DNA from: CAZUHB01 sp964620445 | Lineage (GTDB): Bacteria > Planctomycetota > B15-G4 > CAYZWU01 | Direction of reading: 5' to 3' | Assembly (NCBI GenBank): GCA_964620445.1 | Contig: CAZUHB010000020.1 | Location: 33,120 to 97,119 of the forward strand | Length of the DNA stretch: 64,000 nt | Part shown: positions 1 to 7,955 of the stretch, one piece after another | Position numbering within the stretch: position 1 is the stretch's first letter | How the letters are laid out: each line of letters opens with the position of its first letter | The notes under the pieces: model-generated | Database searches by the model: none | Told to the model about the DNA's origin: nothing | Seen by the model: only the letters and a program-made list of their open reading frames with translations | Translations under genes and position numbers: made by a program

Positions 1-1
1 G

Positions 2-901
2 ACACGGACGAAGGTCTCCTCGAAGACCAAAACACTCTATCTCTCCTGCGACGGGATCACTCCCGACGTGGAGGACGAACCCCTCTACCATCCCCTGGAA
101 GGATCTCTCCTGTCCAAAGAAACCTACGACGGGCAGCGATACGAGTGCCTCTTGACCCGCTCGGCCGCGGCGATCCTCGGGATCGATCTGGCCGAGGGGA
201 ATATTGTCCGGCTGAATGCGGCGCGGTTTCGCGTTGTCGGAATAACGAACGATCCGCCCGATTCCGGGCCCGGTTTCGAAACGCGGCTGATCACGTCCTA
301 CTCGGCCATGAAGGAACTCTTCGGCGCACCTTTCGGTGTCGGACTGATCGTCGTGGGATGGCGAACGCCCCAGGACATGGAGACGGTCACGCAAACACTG
401 GTTCAGGCTCTCGACGCCTGCCGCGGCCCGGGAACCTATGACCTGTCGTGCAGCCAGTTCCGAATATTGAGAGGCAAGCAGCTGGTCCGGCGGGTCGTTC
501 TTTTCGGGACGATTCTGGCCTTCTTCTGCGTGGTCGTGTCGGCGGTCGGCATCTTCAACGTGATGCTGTCCAGCGTGGTGCGGCGCACTTACGAATTCGC
601 CGTTCGCATAACGATGGGCGCCTCCAGGAACGAACTGGGATTTATCGTTCTTCTCGAGGGCGGTGCGATCGGACTCGCGGGAGGCCTCCTCGGGGTCTTG
701 GCGGCGTGGCTCACCAGTCCGCTCATTTGCAGGCTGGTGAATTCGCTGATTTCAACGTCCCACGATCTGGCGCCGTTGCCGAATACCGCCGCCTTTGCCA
801 TACCCCTCGTCACTTGCTGCCTCGCGGCGTTGGTCGCGGGATTTCTTCCAGCCTTGCGCGTTTCGAGAATCGACATCCTCTCCCAGTTGCGGGAAAGATA
901 G
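2..901 (+). CDS. FtsX/MacB-type ABC transporter permease, C-terminal part
   Basis: The reading frame is open to the left edge, so the start lies outside the window; an internal GTG at 68 is not needed as a start. The protein begins with a periplasmic-type soluble part and ends with three strongly hydrophobic segments (about codons 485-580, 640-720 and 780-860 in nucleotides), the usual C-terminal half of an FtsX-like permease. The tail 'LRVSRIDILSQLR' is the typical end of MacB/LolC-like permeases. Such proteins act in the inner membrane with an ATPase in lipoprotein, peptide or macrolide export. It converges on the glycosyltransferase at 915 with a gap of 13 bp. A role in exporting the product of the neighbouring RiPP cluster is possible but unproven. 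Confidence 0.8.
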   Translation, partial: TRTKVSSKTKTLYLSCDGITPDVEDEPLYHPLEGSLLSKETYDGQRYECLLTRSAAAILGIDLAEGNIVRLNAARFRVVGITNDPPDSGPGFETRLITSYSAMKELFGAPFGVGLIVVGWRTPQDMETVTQTLVQALDACRGPGTYDLSCSQFRILRGKQLVRRVVLFGTILAFFCVVVSAVGIFNVMLSSVVRRTYEFAVRITMGASRNELGFIVLLEGGAIGLAGGLLGVLAAWLTSPLICRLVNSLISTSHDLAPLPNTAAFAIPLVTCCLAALVAGFLPALRVSRIDILSQLRER

Positions 902-914
902 ATCGCCGCTCTCC

Positions 915-1826
915 TCATCTTTCGACAAGGCCCAGGACCTTTTCGGCCACGGTCCCGGGATCGATTCGATCGATGCATTTCGTGTCTTCGCAATCGAACC
1001 GTCTGAGCGAATCCGCGCACGGGGGGCATCCCATCGACCGCAGATTGCGGTTCGATCGATGACCGAATGCCACGGGGCTCGACGGGCCGAAGAGGACAAC
1101 GCCCGGCGTACCCACCGCGGCAGCGAGATGGCCCGGAAAAGAGTCGATAGTGAGAACGCAGTCCGCCAACCGGTAGAGGGCGGCGGAGCGGCGTAGAGGC
1201 GGATAGGGAAGAGTTCGATGAACGAACGGCGAGGACGGCTCCTCCCCCGTTAGCTCGAGAAGATAGACTCTGTCTTTCAACGCGCCCAACACCTTGTTCC
1301 AGAGCGGAAGCGGATAGGTCTTCTGTGGATTGGGCGAGGAATTATTGACGATCACAAAGGGACGGCCGGAGAATCGTCGAATGGCACGGCCGGCCCAGGC
1401 GCGATCCTCCTGGGAAGTGAATATCTCGAGCGATTCGTCGGCAAGCTCTATGCGGTAATATGCGGCCAGCTGGCGCACGACCGATGAACATCCCTGGTTG
1501 AACCTGAAGAGGCCCATGACCGCGGGATCGGTGAGATGGCCCGGTTTCTCCTCGGCCACGACGTAGGGAGAAAAGACCGCCGCCTTCCTTTCGGGCAAAG
1601 CCCAGAAGTAGAGATCGTCTCCATCGCACGGAATCAGGATGTCCACGTGGGGATTGAGATCGAAGATCTGAACCGCCTCGCGCCGGACCGCACACCGGAT
1701 CAGGTCATATCTCGACGATTGGGCAAAATGCCTCAGGAAGGGAGTCGTCAGGAGGCAATCTCCCAGACCGCCGTCGACCACCACGGTCAGCATCGATCGT
1801 TCTGCCTGTTCTTCCTGTTGGTCCAT
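915..1826 (-). CDS. GT9-family (heptosyltransferase-like) glycosyltransferase
   Basis: 303 aa. The N-terminus carries the Rossmann glycine motif 'VVDGGLGDCLLTTPFLRHF' (about residues 17-35), and the C-terminal half has 'TIDSFPGHLAAAVGTPGVVL' and 'LFGPSSP', the nucleotide-sugar site region of ADP-heptose:LPS heptosyltransferases (GT-B fold, cytoplasmic). Four cysteines near the C-terminus (CPPC...C...C) are the kind seen in GT9 members. It is the last gene in a minus-strand run with two radical SAM genes, a protease, a RiPP-like precursor and a PqqD-like gene, 78 bp after the larger radical SAM gene. This may mean it glycosylates the peptide product, but a cell-surface sugar role is equally compatible with the sequence. 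An alternative start at the Met of 'SMLTVVV' is possible. Confidence 0.8.
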   Translation of the reverse strand: MDQQEEQAERSMLTVVVDGGLGDCLLTTPFLRHFAQSSRYDLIRCAVRREAVQIFDLNPHVDILIPCDGDDLYFWALPERKAAVFSPYVVAEEKPGHLTDPAVMGLFRFNQGCSSVVRQLAAYYRIELADESLEIFTSQEDRAWAGRAIRRFSGRPFVIVNNSSPNPQKTYPLPLWNKVLGALKDRVYLLELTGEEPSSPFVHRTLPYPPLRRSAALYRLADCVLTIDSFPGHLAAAVGTPGVVLFGPSSPVAFGHRSNRNLRSMGCPPCADSLRRFDCEDTKCIDRIDPGTVAEKVLGLVER

Positions 1827-1904
1827 CGATTCGGCTGCCCCGCGAGCAGGAAGATGAAACGGGATCGGTCCTCGTCCGCTCCGTCAGATCGATCGTGCGA
1901 CCCT

Positions 1905-3347
1905 TTACGGAGAACGATCACGCGACGCGCTGTAGTGCTCGGCCAAGCATGTCCCGTGGCAGAAACCACGATACCAGAAGATGCACTCCTTGCACCAGGC
2001 GCGATAGGGTTGTCTGCAAAGCCTGTCGACGAACTCTCTGAAACCGGCGCCCGCGTCGGCCAAGGAAGGGAATTTCGTGATCTTCGGTCCGGACTCGAAG
2101 ATCGCCGTGCAGGGAAAGGTCGTCGCGTCGGGATTGACGGTGAGGTTCTGGGAATACTCCCGCAGATAGACCCAGCACGATGCGCGGAGCGCGTCCTTCA
2201 AAAGGAGCTCGCGCAGAAATTCCTCCCCGACCGAACAGAGAGGAATCGGCTTGCAGAGCCAGTAAGGAACATCCTCTTTTTCACAGTCGGCGAGAAAACC
2301 TCTCAATTGTGATTCGACCAGGGTCTGGGCCGATTCGGGCTTATCATCGAAAAGTGTATAGTGCTCGTTCTCCCGGGCGCTTCCCCGGAACGCGAGAGCG
2401 TAGTTGATTGCTTTCAGATTGTTGTCGCCCGCAATCTTGATTATGGAGCGCCACTCGGAAGCATCGCTGCTTTCGGTCAAGGTGTAACGCAGCAAGACCG
2501 GAATGCCCTTTGCCTGGGCCTCGCTGATGTTGGTCAAGAAGCGCTCGTGATAGGAAGGGGATTTCCGGCCGCGGGCCTGGTCATAGTGCGCCACCAATTC
2601 GACCACGCTCTCCGGGTGAACGAGTTTCGAAACCTCTTCCGAGTAGTTTCCGTTCGTGGTCAGGTTGACGACCATCTTCCGGTCGCGCGCGTAATTCAGA
2701 AGTTCGGCAAAATGTCTGTAGACGGTCGGTTCGCCGCCGCTCAACAGGAGCGAGTCGACCCCCGCCTCGGCAGCCCAGTCGAGCACGGAACGAAGATCAT
2801 CGAGCGACATGTGCTCGTCCGGGGAGTGTCCCACTCCGCGAGCATAGCAATATGTGCAATCGAGATTGCAGTCATAGGTCGGGATCAGGATGAGCTGACT
2901 CCGGTATCTGGATTTTCGCCCGTAGAGGTTCGAATCCCGGGCAAGATCCTCCGCCCTTCGGTGCAGCCCAGCCTCGGTCAGCCGGTCGACCATATCGGGG
3001 ACCAGTCCGGGGATGCGCCGAAGAAGATCGATGTCGAAGGGCGAGTCCTCGAAATGGGTGACCGTGCGCATCGCGTCTACCAGTGACTGCCATGAACGCC
3101 CCAGTTTGGTGCGCCTGACGGGTGCGGGAACTTCGCGAACACGGAACGGATGGAGAATGATCCAGGGATGGCGGTGCCTCAGCAGTTCACAGGCGGCCTG
3201 GCGCACGATCTCGGCTTCGTCGAAAAGGAATCGGAGAGCGATGCTCTCCACCTCGGGTGACGGGTCATCGATCAAACCCAGCAGGGCGGCGCGGCGGGCG
3301 GCCCGGTCTCCGTCTTCGAGAAATGAGCGAATCAGGTCGATGCTCAT
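1905..3347 (-). CDS. Radical SAM/SPASM-like enzyme with N-terminal HEAT-like repeats
   Basis: 480 aa from the ATG at 3347; an in-frame TTG at 3404 would add 19 residues but has no ribosome binding site. About the first 60 residues form two HEAT-like helical repeats ('AARRAALLGLIDDPSPEVES', 'IVRQAACELLRHRHP'). The radical SAM core starts near residue 150 with the 4Fe-4S loop CNLDCTYC (Cys160, 164, 167) and the SAM glycine motif 'LLLSGGEPT'. The C-terminus has a cysteine-rich SPASM-type region (CWVYL...FPCTAIF...WCKECIFWYRGFCHGTC) that should bind auxiliary clusters. SPASM enzymes usually modify ribosomal peptides. It follows the smaller radical SAM gene by 118 bp in the RiPP-type cluster. The HEAT-like extension is unusual and may hold a partner protein or peptide. 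Confidence 0.88.
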   Translation of the reverse strand: MSIDLIRSFLEDGDRAARRAALLGLIDDPSPEVESIALRFLFDEAEIVRQAACELLRHRHPWIILHPFRVREVPAPVRRTKLGRSWQSLVDAMRTVTHFEDSPFDIDLLRRIPGLVPDMVDRLTEAGLHRRAEDLARDSNLYGRKSRYRSQLILIPTYDCNLDCTYCYARGVGHSPDEHMSLDDLRSVLDWAAEAGVDSLLLSGGEPTVYRHFAELLNYARDRKMVVNLTTNGNYSEEVSKLVHPESVVELVAHYDQARGRKSPSYHERFLTNISEAQAKGIPVLLRYTLTESSDASEWRSIIKIAGDNNLKAINYALAFRGSARENEHYTLFDDKPESAQTLVESQLRGFLADCEKEDVPYWLCKPIPLCSVGEEFLRELLLKDALRASCWVYLREYSQNLTVNPDATTFPCTAIFESGPKITKFPSLADAGAGFREFVDRLCRQPYRAWCKECIFWYRGFCHGTCLAEHYSASRDRSP

Positions 3348-3465
3348 GTCGCCCACCGAGTTTTTCGGGGAGACGCCGCGGCCGCGACCGGATCGGGTGG
3401 CCAAGATCGACTGGAGATTGTCGGGACGCTCCGACTTTCGGCAGCCGGACGTTCATGACCCGGTT

Positions 3466-4575
3466 TCAGGCTCCATCGGCGCATCGCGGGCCTCCGCGTT
3501 TTTCTTCACTATTCGAATTCGAGGTCCCGGCGCCGTCCGTACTTCGCGTTCCCGTAAAGGAACCCTTCTTTGAAGCCACCTTGTCGAGTATGGACGCGTC
3601 ATCACCGGTTTGCCAGCCGGTCAATTTATACGCCAAGCAGCCGCCGCAGCATTGCGCTCTCTTGAGAAAACGGCAGTCGACGCATTCGTCAAAAACGCCG
3701 AAGCCGTCGAACATGTGCAGCTGCTCCTTGAAGTGCTCCTTGATTTCATCGCGATCGGCAAAATCGAGGAGGGACCTCTGGCTGAAACCGCTGAGCGGAT
3801 AGCAGGGCCACACGGAAAGATCGGGTCCTATGTCGACCGGAAAGTCGCACGCCGACTCGAACCCGTATGTGAACAGGGTGAGCTTTCCCAGACTTTCCGT
3901 GTCGAACATGCAGAGAGGAAACGCGCAATCGAATCCGGCAATGATATCGTGTTTCTCGAGTTCCCCCAGTTGCTCGACCAGCCTGGAGCCGATCGCCTTC
4001 ATCTGATCGGGACTGATGAACGAATTCTCCGTCCCGAAGATCGGGCTCGCCAGACCGAGGCGCAGAGTCTTGTCCAGTTGATAGGTCTCGACCAGGTCCG
4101 CAACGAACAAGACGCTGAAATCTTCGCGATAGATATTGAAGCCGCATCCGCCGATCGATCCGGCGGCTCGCAACGCACCCGGAATCCTTTCCTTCTCCGC
4201 GGGAGACCAGTCCTGGGGCTCGTTGACATTGAACAGGATCTTGAGGGCCACCGACGGATCGTCGGTCCTTATCTTCAGAATCGATTCACAGGTCGCGTCA
4301 TCCCAGAGACCGTTGGTGAAGATGGAGATCTCGAATTTTCGCTCCACGCAGCGATGGACGATCTCGACGAAATGAGGGTGAAGGGTCGGCTCCCCGCCGA
4401 GGAGTCTGATCGTTCGGCAGTGGCTGCGCTCGAGAAAATCGAGACAGGTCGCCACATTCTCGAGAGAAATGAATGCGCGTTGCTCGCTGCCCTGCGTTTC
4501 CCGATCGGCAAGTTTGAGTTTCGCGAAGCAGTACGGGCAGTTGCGATTGCATTCGTTGGTGAGGATCAGATTCAT
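3466..4575 (-). CDS. Radical SAM peptide-modifying enzyme (SPASM-like)
   Basis: 369 aa. The protein starts almost directly with the radical SAM loop CNRNCPYC (Cys9, 13, 16), followed by 'IRLLGGEPTLHPHF' for SAM binding. It has no N-terminal leader-binding (RRE) domain, which fits the separate PqqD-like protein at 5406. The C-terminus contains several cysteines in 'CDFPV', 'WPCYPLSG', 'CVDCRFLKRAQCCGGC', a SPASM/twitch-like auxiliary cluster region. Its ATG lies inside the TGA of the B2 protease gene (4-bp ATGA overlap), so the two are probably translationally coupled. It is the best candidate for the enzyme that modifies the 48-aa precursor. The reaction (C-C, C-O or thioether cross-link, or epimerisation) cannot be read from the sequence. 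Confidence 0.9.
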   Translation of the reverse strand: MNLILTNECNRNCPYCFAKLKLADRETQGSEQRAFISLENVATCLDFLERSHCRTIRLLGGEPTLHPHFVEIVHRCVERKFEISIFTNGLWDDATCESILKIRTDDPSVALKILFNVNEPQDWSPAEKERIPGALRAAGSIGGCGFNIYREDFSVLFVADLVETYQLDKTLRLGLASPIFGTENSFISPDQMKAIGSRLVEQLGELEKHDIIAGFDCAFPLCMFDTESLGKLTLFTYGFESACDFPVDIGPDLSVWPCYPLSGFSQRSLLDFADRDEIKEHFKEQLHMFDGFGVFDECVDCRFLKRAQCCGGCLAYKLTGWQTGDDASILDKVASKKGSFTGTRSTDGAGTSNSNSEEKRGGPRCADGA

Positions 4576-5057
4576 GACTCACCTGGTCCGGTTTCGACCC
4601 GGGCACACGTCCCGTTCTCCCCGGCCCAGTAGACGACGCCGTGGCCATCGGAGAGTTTCTGCGGATAGTCGTCAGGCAGGCCGGTGGAGTCGCAAAACAG
4701 GGAACCGTCAACGGACAGCCAGCAGTGACCGGTCGTATCCGCGTTCATCTGACCGACTCCAATATTGAGAACGGGGCGCAGGCCGTGGGCTCGTGCCCAG
4801 CTTAAAATCTGCATGCTGGAATACAGGCAGCGTCGGCCCTTCAGCTTGAGAAAAGGAAACGATGACCAGAGGGCGATCCGCTCAAACGCCTTTTGATTGA
4901 TGGAGGCGCCTTTGGGAAGAGCTGTCCGGCTCGAAACAGGCGGCATCTTGGCCAGCTTCGATGGGATCGAATCAGACCTGTCCACGACGGTGTAGACTCG
5001 ATACATGTTGCGCACGACGTGCAAAACGAAGGACAGTAGAAGAATCCAATTTTTCAT
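4572..5057 (-). CDS. Lasso-type B2 leader peptidase (transglutaminase-like fold)
   Basis: 161 aa. The C-terminal 90 residues match the McjB C-terminal/'lasso B2' family: 'RRCLYSSMQILSWARAHG' holds the catalytic Cys77, 'TTGHCWLSVDG' the His111, and Asp123 sits 12 residues after the His, the same spacing as in McjB. In lasso systems this cysteine protease cuts the leader off the precursor in an ATP-dependent partnership with the PqqD-like B1 protein. The short N-terminal part contains a hydrophobic helix. The gene overlaps the following radical SAM gene by 4 bp (ATGA). No McjC-type asparagine synthetase homologue lies nearby, so macrolactam formation of the lasso kind is not supported here. Confidence 0.88.
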   Translation of the reverse strand: MKNWILLLSFVLHVVRNMYRVYTVVDRSDSIPSKLAKMPPVSSRTALPKGASINQKAFERIALWSSFPFLKLKGRRCLYSSMQILSWARAHGLRPVLNIGVGQMNADTTGHCWLSVDGSLFCDSTGLPDDYPQKLSDGHGVVYWAGENGTCARVETGPGES

Positions 5058-5169
5058 GAGGTCTCATGGCGACTGGAGAAAGGATCCTATACCGCCAGAA
5101 GAGGAGTAAGGGGTCGTTTTCCGACTTTACTGCCCTGGGCAGAAAACAGATCGATCGGTTTGATCTCCC

Positions 5170-5316
5170 TTAGTGATAATAGGTGTTGACAGCCGTCTTG
5201 TGTCTGTAGACGCATTTCTTTTTCTTCGATCCGGAAACGAGCGTCGATGCTTCATGTTTCTGAACGGCAGGTTTGACATAAGTGCGCTTGGTCTTGGAGT
5301 CTTTTTTCTCTGACAT
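5170..5316 (-). CDS. Putative RiPP precursor peptide (48 aa)
   Basis: This small gene was translated by hand. It starts with ATG at 5316 preceded by AAAAGGGAAT (ribosome binding site about 8 bases upstream) and ends with TAA at 5170. The leader-like N-terminus contains 'TYVKPAVQKHEASTLVSG', with the YxxPxV/L pattern that lasso-type B1/PqqD-like proteins recognise. The likely core follows the SG: 'SKKKKCVYRHKTAVNTYYH', very basic, with one Cys, three Tyr and a C-terminal His. It lies between the PqqD-like gene and the leader peptidase gene on the same strand, which is where a precursor is expected. A short inverted repeat (CTGCCC/GGGCAG, 5130-5142) lies in the 112-bp gap downstream and might attenuate transcription. 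The exact cleavage site is unknown. Confidence 0.72.
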   Translation of the reverse strand: MSEKKDSKTKRTYVKPAVQKHEASTLVSGSKKKKCVYRHKTAVNTYYH

Positions 5317-5405
5317 CACATATTCCCTTTTCGTTTTTCAAGACTAGCAGGTTTCGAAATCAGTGTCGGTTTCGAAGCGCCTGCGATGACCTGAAGACAA
5401 ATTGC

Positions 5406-5699
5406 TCAACAAGACACGAGAAACCCATCAGAAACGAAATAGTCGAACAGCTCGTCAAGATCTTGCTGAGCTTGTTCCTTGGTGCATTCAAATTCTTCAA
5501 GGAAATGATCGACGATCTCGTCGAGCCCCTTGCCCTCCTGGAATGCACGCCATGCTTCGGAAGCGGTTTCATTCAACAGATAATATGTTCCACTATCTAG
5601 ATTCAAGACCACAACACCTGAGTCGAGATCTTTCCAGGTGATATTCCCCGCGGTCTTGACATTCGTATTGGGTGAATTCGAAGTACTCATAGTGGTCAT
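5406..5699 (-). CDS. PqqD-like RiPP recognition element (lasso B1-like)
   Basis: 97 aa, or 94 aa from the second ATG at 5690, which has a better-placed GGA upstream. The sequence 'VVVLNLDSGTYYLLNETASE' followed by 'GKGLDEIVDHFLEEFE' and 'DLDELFDYFVSDGFL' is the winged-helix PqqD pattern: three beta strands ending in YYLLN, then helices. PqqD-family proteins bind the precursor leader and present it to the radical SAM enzyme or peptidase. It is the first gene of the minus-strand cluster, 89 bp upstream of the precursor gene, so the cluster promoter should lie in 5700-5830. Stand-alone rather than fused, as in lasso and mycofactocin loci. Confidence 0.85.
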   Translation of the reverse strand: MTTMSTSNSPNTNVKTAGNITWKDLDSGVVVLNLDSGTYYLLNETASEAWRAFQEGKGLDEIVDHFLEEFECTKEQAQQDLDELFDYFVSDGFLVSC

Positions 5700-6009
5700 T
5701 CCAAAGCAGGCCCTTTTGGAAATTCTCTGAGAAAGTCTTAGTTGACGCGAACCCGACTCCTAATATTTGTGTGTAATGTCATTAACCCAAACGAGCTTGG
5801 ATCGGTCAAGAAGTAATATGAGAAAGACTTAGAACCCACACAGTCGATGGATACCTGTTGGCAGAGACAAGCGCGCGCTCCGAGCCCGCTTGTTTGGACC
5901 GCGCGTCGCCATTTCTTCGATGCTCACGATAAGTATCATCGTGAAGGAAAAACCAATCTCAACTCCTGGATCGGTTCGGCGAGGCAAGAAGAGACAGTCT
6001 TCCTGCCGG

Positions 6010-6333
6010 TTACCTCTGTTGGTCTGAAGGGCGCCTATGAGCCCGAGAGAGAGCAACAACATAACACACTGAACACAAAACACTTAAAACAAAACAAACC
6101 ACGCAATTCATTAACAAGTGCTCCCCCGTTTGGATCATCCGACCTTTCGGTCTGATCGACGAAAGGCATCGGGCGGGACGTTCATTGCTGGTCTCGCCTT
6201 CGGTATTTCGAGAGAGCAACTCGTGAGAAGGGTCCGGGAGCGCGGTGACCAGGTCGTAGACCGATCGCCTTTGCACCCCATCGCGAGCGCCGGAGTCAAA
6301 GAGATTGTCCATGGAGCTGCCTGAAACGGCCAT
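6010..6333 (-). CDS. Uncertain 107-aa membrane ORF overlapping the sulfatase stop
   Basis: The 5700-6332 region has no convincing gene except possibly this one. Its ATG overlaps the TGA of the sulfatase-like gene in the arrangement TGATG, which can support translational reinitiation. The first 70 residues are polar with no recognised motif. A hydrophobic, Cys-rich stretch ('NCVVCFVLSVLCSVCYVV') near the end could be one membrane helix. Against it: no homologous family was recognised and the C-terminus is low complexity. It may be a chance open frame in the 3' region of the sulfatase gene. Confidence 0.25.
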   Translation of the reverse strand: MAVSGSSMDNLFDSGARDGVQRRSVYDLVTALPDPSHELLSRNTEGETSNERPARCLSSIRPKGRMIQTGEHLLMNCVVCFVLSVLCSVCYVVALSRAHRRPSDQQR

Positions 6334-7850
6334 CAGTAGCCGAGCTTTTCGAGCTTCTTCTGAATTTCCGGATCGATGAGCCGTTCGCGGTCCCGCTGCT
6401 TTTCGAAGTCGTCGGCCCAGTCCTTGAGTTCCCGTTTGAAGGACTTGATCATCGATGCATACTCTTCCCGGCCGGCCAGGTTTTCGCGCTCCTCGGGATC
6501 GCTCTCGACGTTGTACAGTTCGCCCGGTTTCCGCATGGCGGGAAAAACCACGTACTTCCAGGGTCCCCGCCGGACCGACTTGGCCTTGAGATAGTTGGGC
6601 CGCGGAACCTTCTTCTCCAACGTGGACGGCTTCGACGCCTCGGAAAACCTGGCCCTCATCTCCCCCTCCCGCTCCAAGCGGGCAATGTCGTCTCGATCCT
6701 GGTCACCAGATGCGATGACGTACGCATCGAAGCTCGATCCGGTGAAACTTTCGGGCAGCGGCACGCCGGTCAGCCGGCAGAGCGTCGGGGCCAGGTCGAT
6801 GTTGCTGAATGGTATGTCGCGCACGGTGTGCGGCGGAATCAGGCCGGGGCAGTTGAAGATGAGCGGAATGCTGATCGCGGTCTCATAAACGCTCCAGCCG
6901 TGGTAGAAGTAATCCACATGTTCCCAGAAGGTCTCGCCGTGGTCGGCGGTGAAGACGAGGACCGTCTCGCCCCCGGTCTCGCCGTCCCCTCTGAAGCGCT
7001 TCAAGATCCTGCCGATCTCCTCGTCCATGTATCGTATCTCGGCACAGTAGAGGTCGTGTAACGCGCGCACGTAATCGTCGGGCACACCGTCGGTTTCCTG
7101 CAGCAGGCTGATGGCCTTCACGATGTCCTCGTAGGAGGCGCTCATCATGTCGGACCTCTCCTCCCTCATGACCGAGGCGAAGCGTTCGGGAGGCTCGTAG
7201 GGCCAATGGGGATCGAAGTAGTGGATCAAGACGAAGAATGGCTTGTCTCCCTCGCGATCGTCGAGCCAGCGGAGAAAGGCACCGGTCACCAGCTCCGCGG
7301 AACGGATCAGTTCGTTGTCGGCGAGAGCGGTCGTGATGGTCAGATCTTCATCGAAGTGATCGAATCCCCGGTCGACTCCGAACTCGGAGCTCACGCAGTA
7401 GCTCGAAACGAACGCCACTGTCTCGTACCCCGCGTCACGAAACGCCTCGGCAACGGTCGAAAGATCCTCGAAGGGCGAAAAGCCGTTCCGCGCGGCGCCG
7501 TGATCCTTGGGGTACCGCGACGTGAACAGTGATGTGAACGATGCCAGCGTCGACGGAACGACCGTGTTGAAATCGGTTCCCCTGAGCCCCCCGGCGGCAA
7601 GGCTGTCGAGGTTTGGCGACGTGGCCCTGTCAAAGCCGTAGCAGCTGAGATGATCCGCACGGAGCGCGTCGGCCACGATAAGAACAACATTCCTTTTCTG
7701 GACCGCCGGAAGCAGGCTCGGGCCGAAGACGAAAACCAGGACAATGACAGCCAGAAGGCCGGCCACGAAAAGCAGACGAAGCCGGACGGACGGCGAAAGG
7801 GAAGAACCCGACCCTTTGCCCCGGGGTGCCGAACCGTTGTATTCGTTCAT
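6333..7850 (-). CDS. Membrane-anchored sulfatase/alkaline phosphatase superfamily enzyme
   Basis: 505 aa, start supported by GGAAAGGATCA before the ATG. Residues 24-48 form a transmembrane anchor, so the catalytic domain should face the periplasm. The metal-binding start 'RNVVLIVADALRADHLSCYG' and the later 'FTADHGETFWEH' are typical of sulfatases. At the nucleophile position, where sulfatases carry Cys or Ser in C/S-x-P-S-R, the protein reads 'PSTLASFTSLFTSRYP', placing Thr101 there and lacking the Pro and Arg. The Cys needed for formylglycine is therefore absent. It may act as a phosphodiesterase, phosphoglycerol/phosphoethanolamine transferase-like enzyme or an inactive homologue rather than a true arylsulfatase. 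Functional sulfatase annotation should be treated with caution. Confidence 0.8.
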   Translation of the reverse strand: MNEYNGSAPRGKGSGSSLSPSVRLRLLFVAGLLAVIVLVFVFGPSLLPAVQKRNVVLIVADALRADHLSCYGFDRATSPNLDSLAAGGLRGTDFNTVVPSTLASFTSLFTSRYPKDHGAARNGFSPFEDLSTVAEAFRDAGYETVAFVSSYCVSSEFGVDRGFDHFDEDLTITTALADNELIRSAELVTGAFLRWLDDREGDKPFFVLIHYFDPHWPYEPPERFASVMREERSDMMSASYEDIVKAISLLQETDGVPDDYVRALHDLYCAEIRYMDEEIGRILKRFRGDGETGGETVLVFTADHGETFWEHVDYFYHGWSVYETAISIPLIFNCPGLIPPHTVRDIPFSNIDLAPTLCRLTGVPLPESFTGSSFDAYVIASGDQDRDDIARLEREGEMRARFSEASKPSTLEKKVPRPNYLKAKSVRRGPWKYVVFPAMRKPGELYNVESDPEERENLAGREEYASMIKSFKRELKDWADDFEKQRDRERLIDPEIQKKLEKLGY

Positions 7851-7955
7851 TGATCCTTTCCAGATTTGCTTTTTCAGAGGCCCGTCTCGAACGGTGGGTC
7901 TCGATCTTCCATTATCATCCTGTTGCCGTCGAACACAATACCGGCCCGCCCGGCC

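Noticed and set aside
915..5699. Classical lasso peptide cluster
   Set aside because: PqqD-like and B2-like genes are present, but no McjC-type lactam synthetase was found and two radical SAM enzymes are, so the standard lasso label does not fit.
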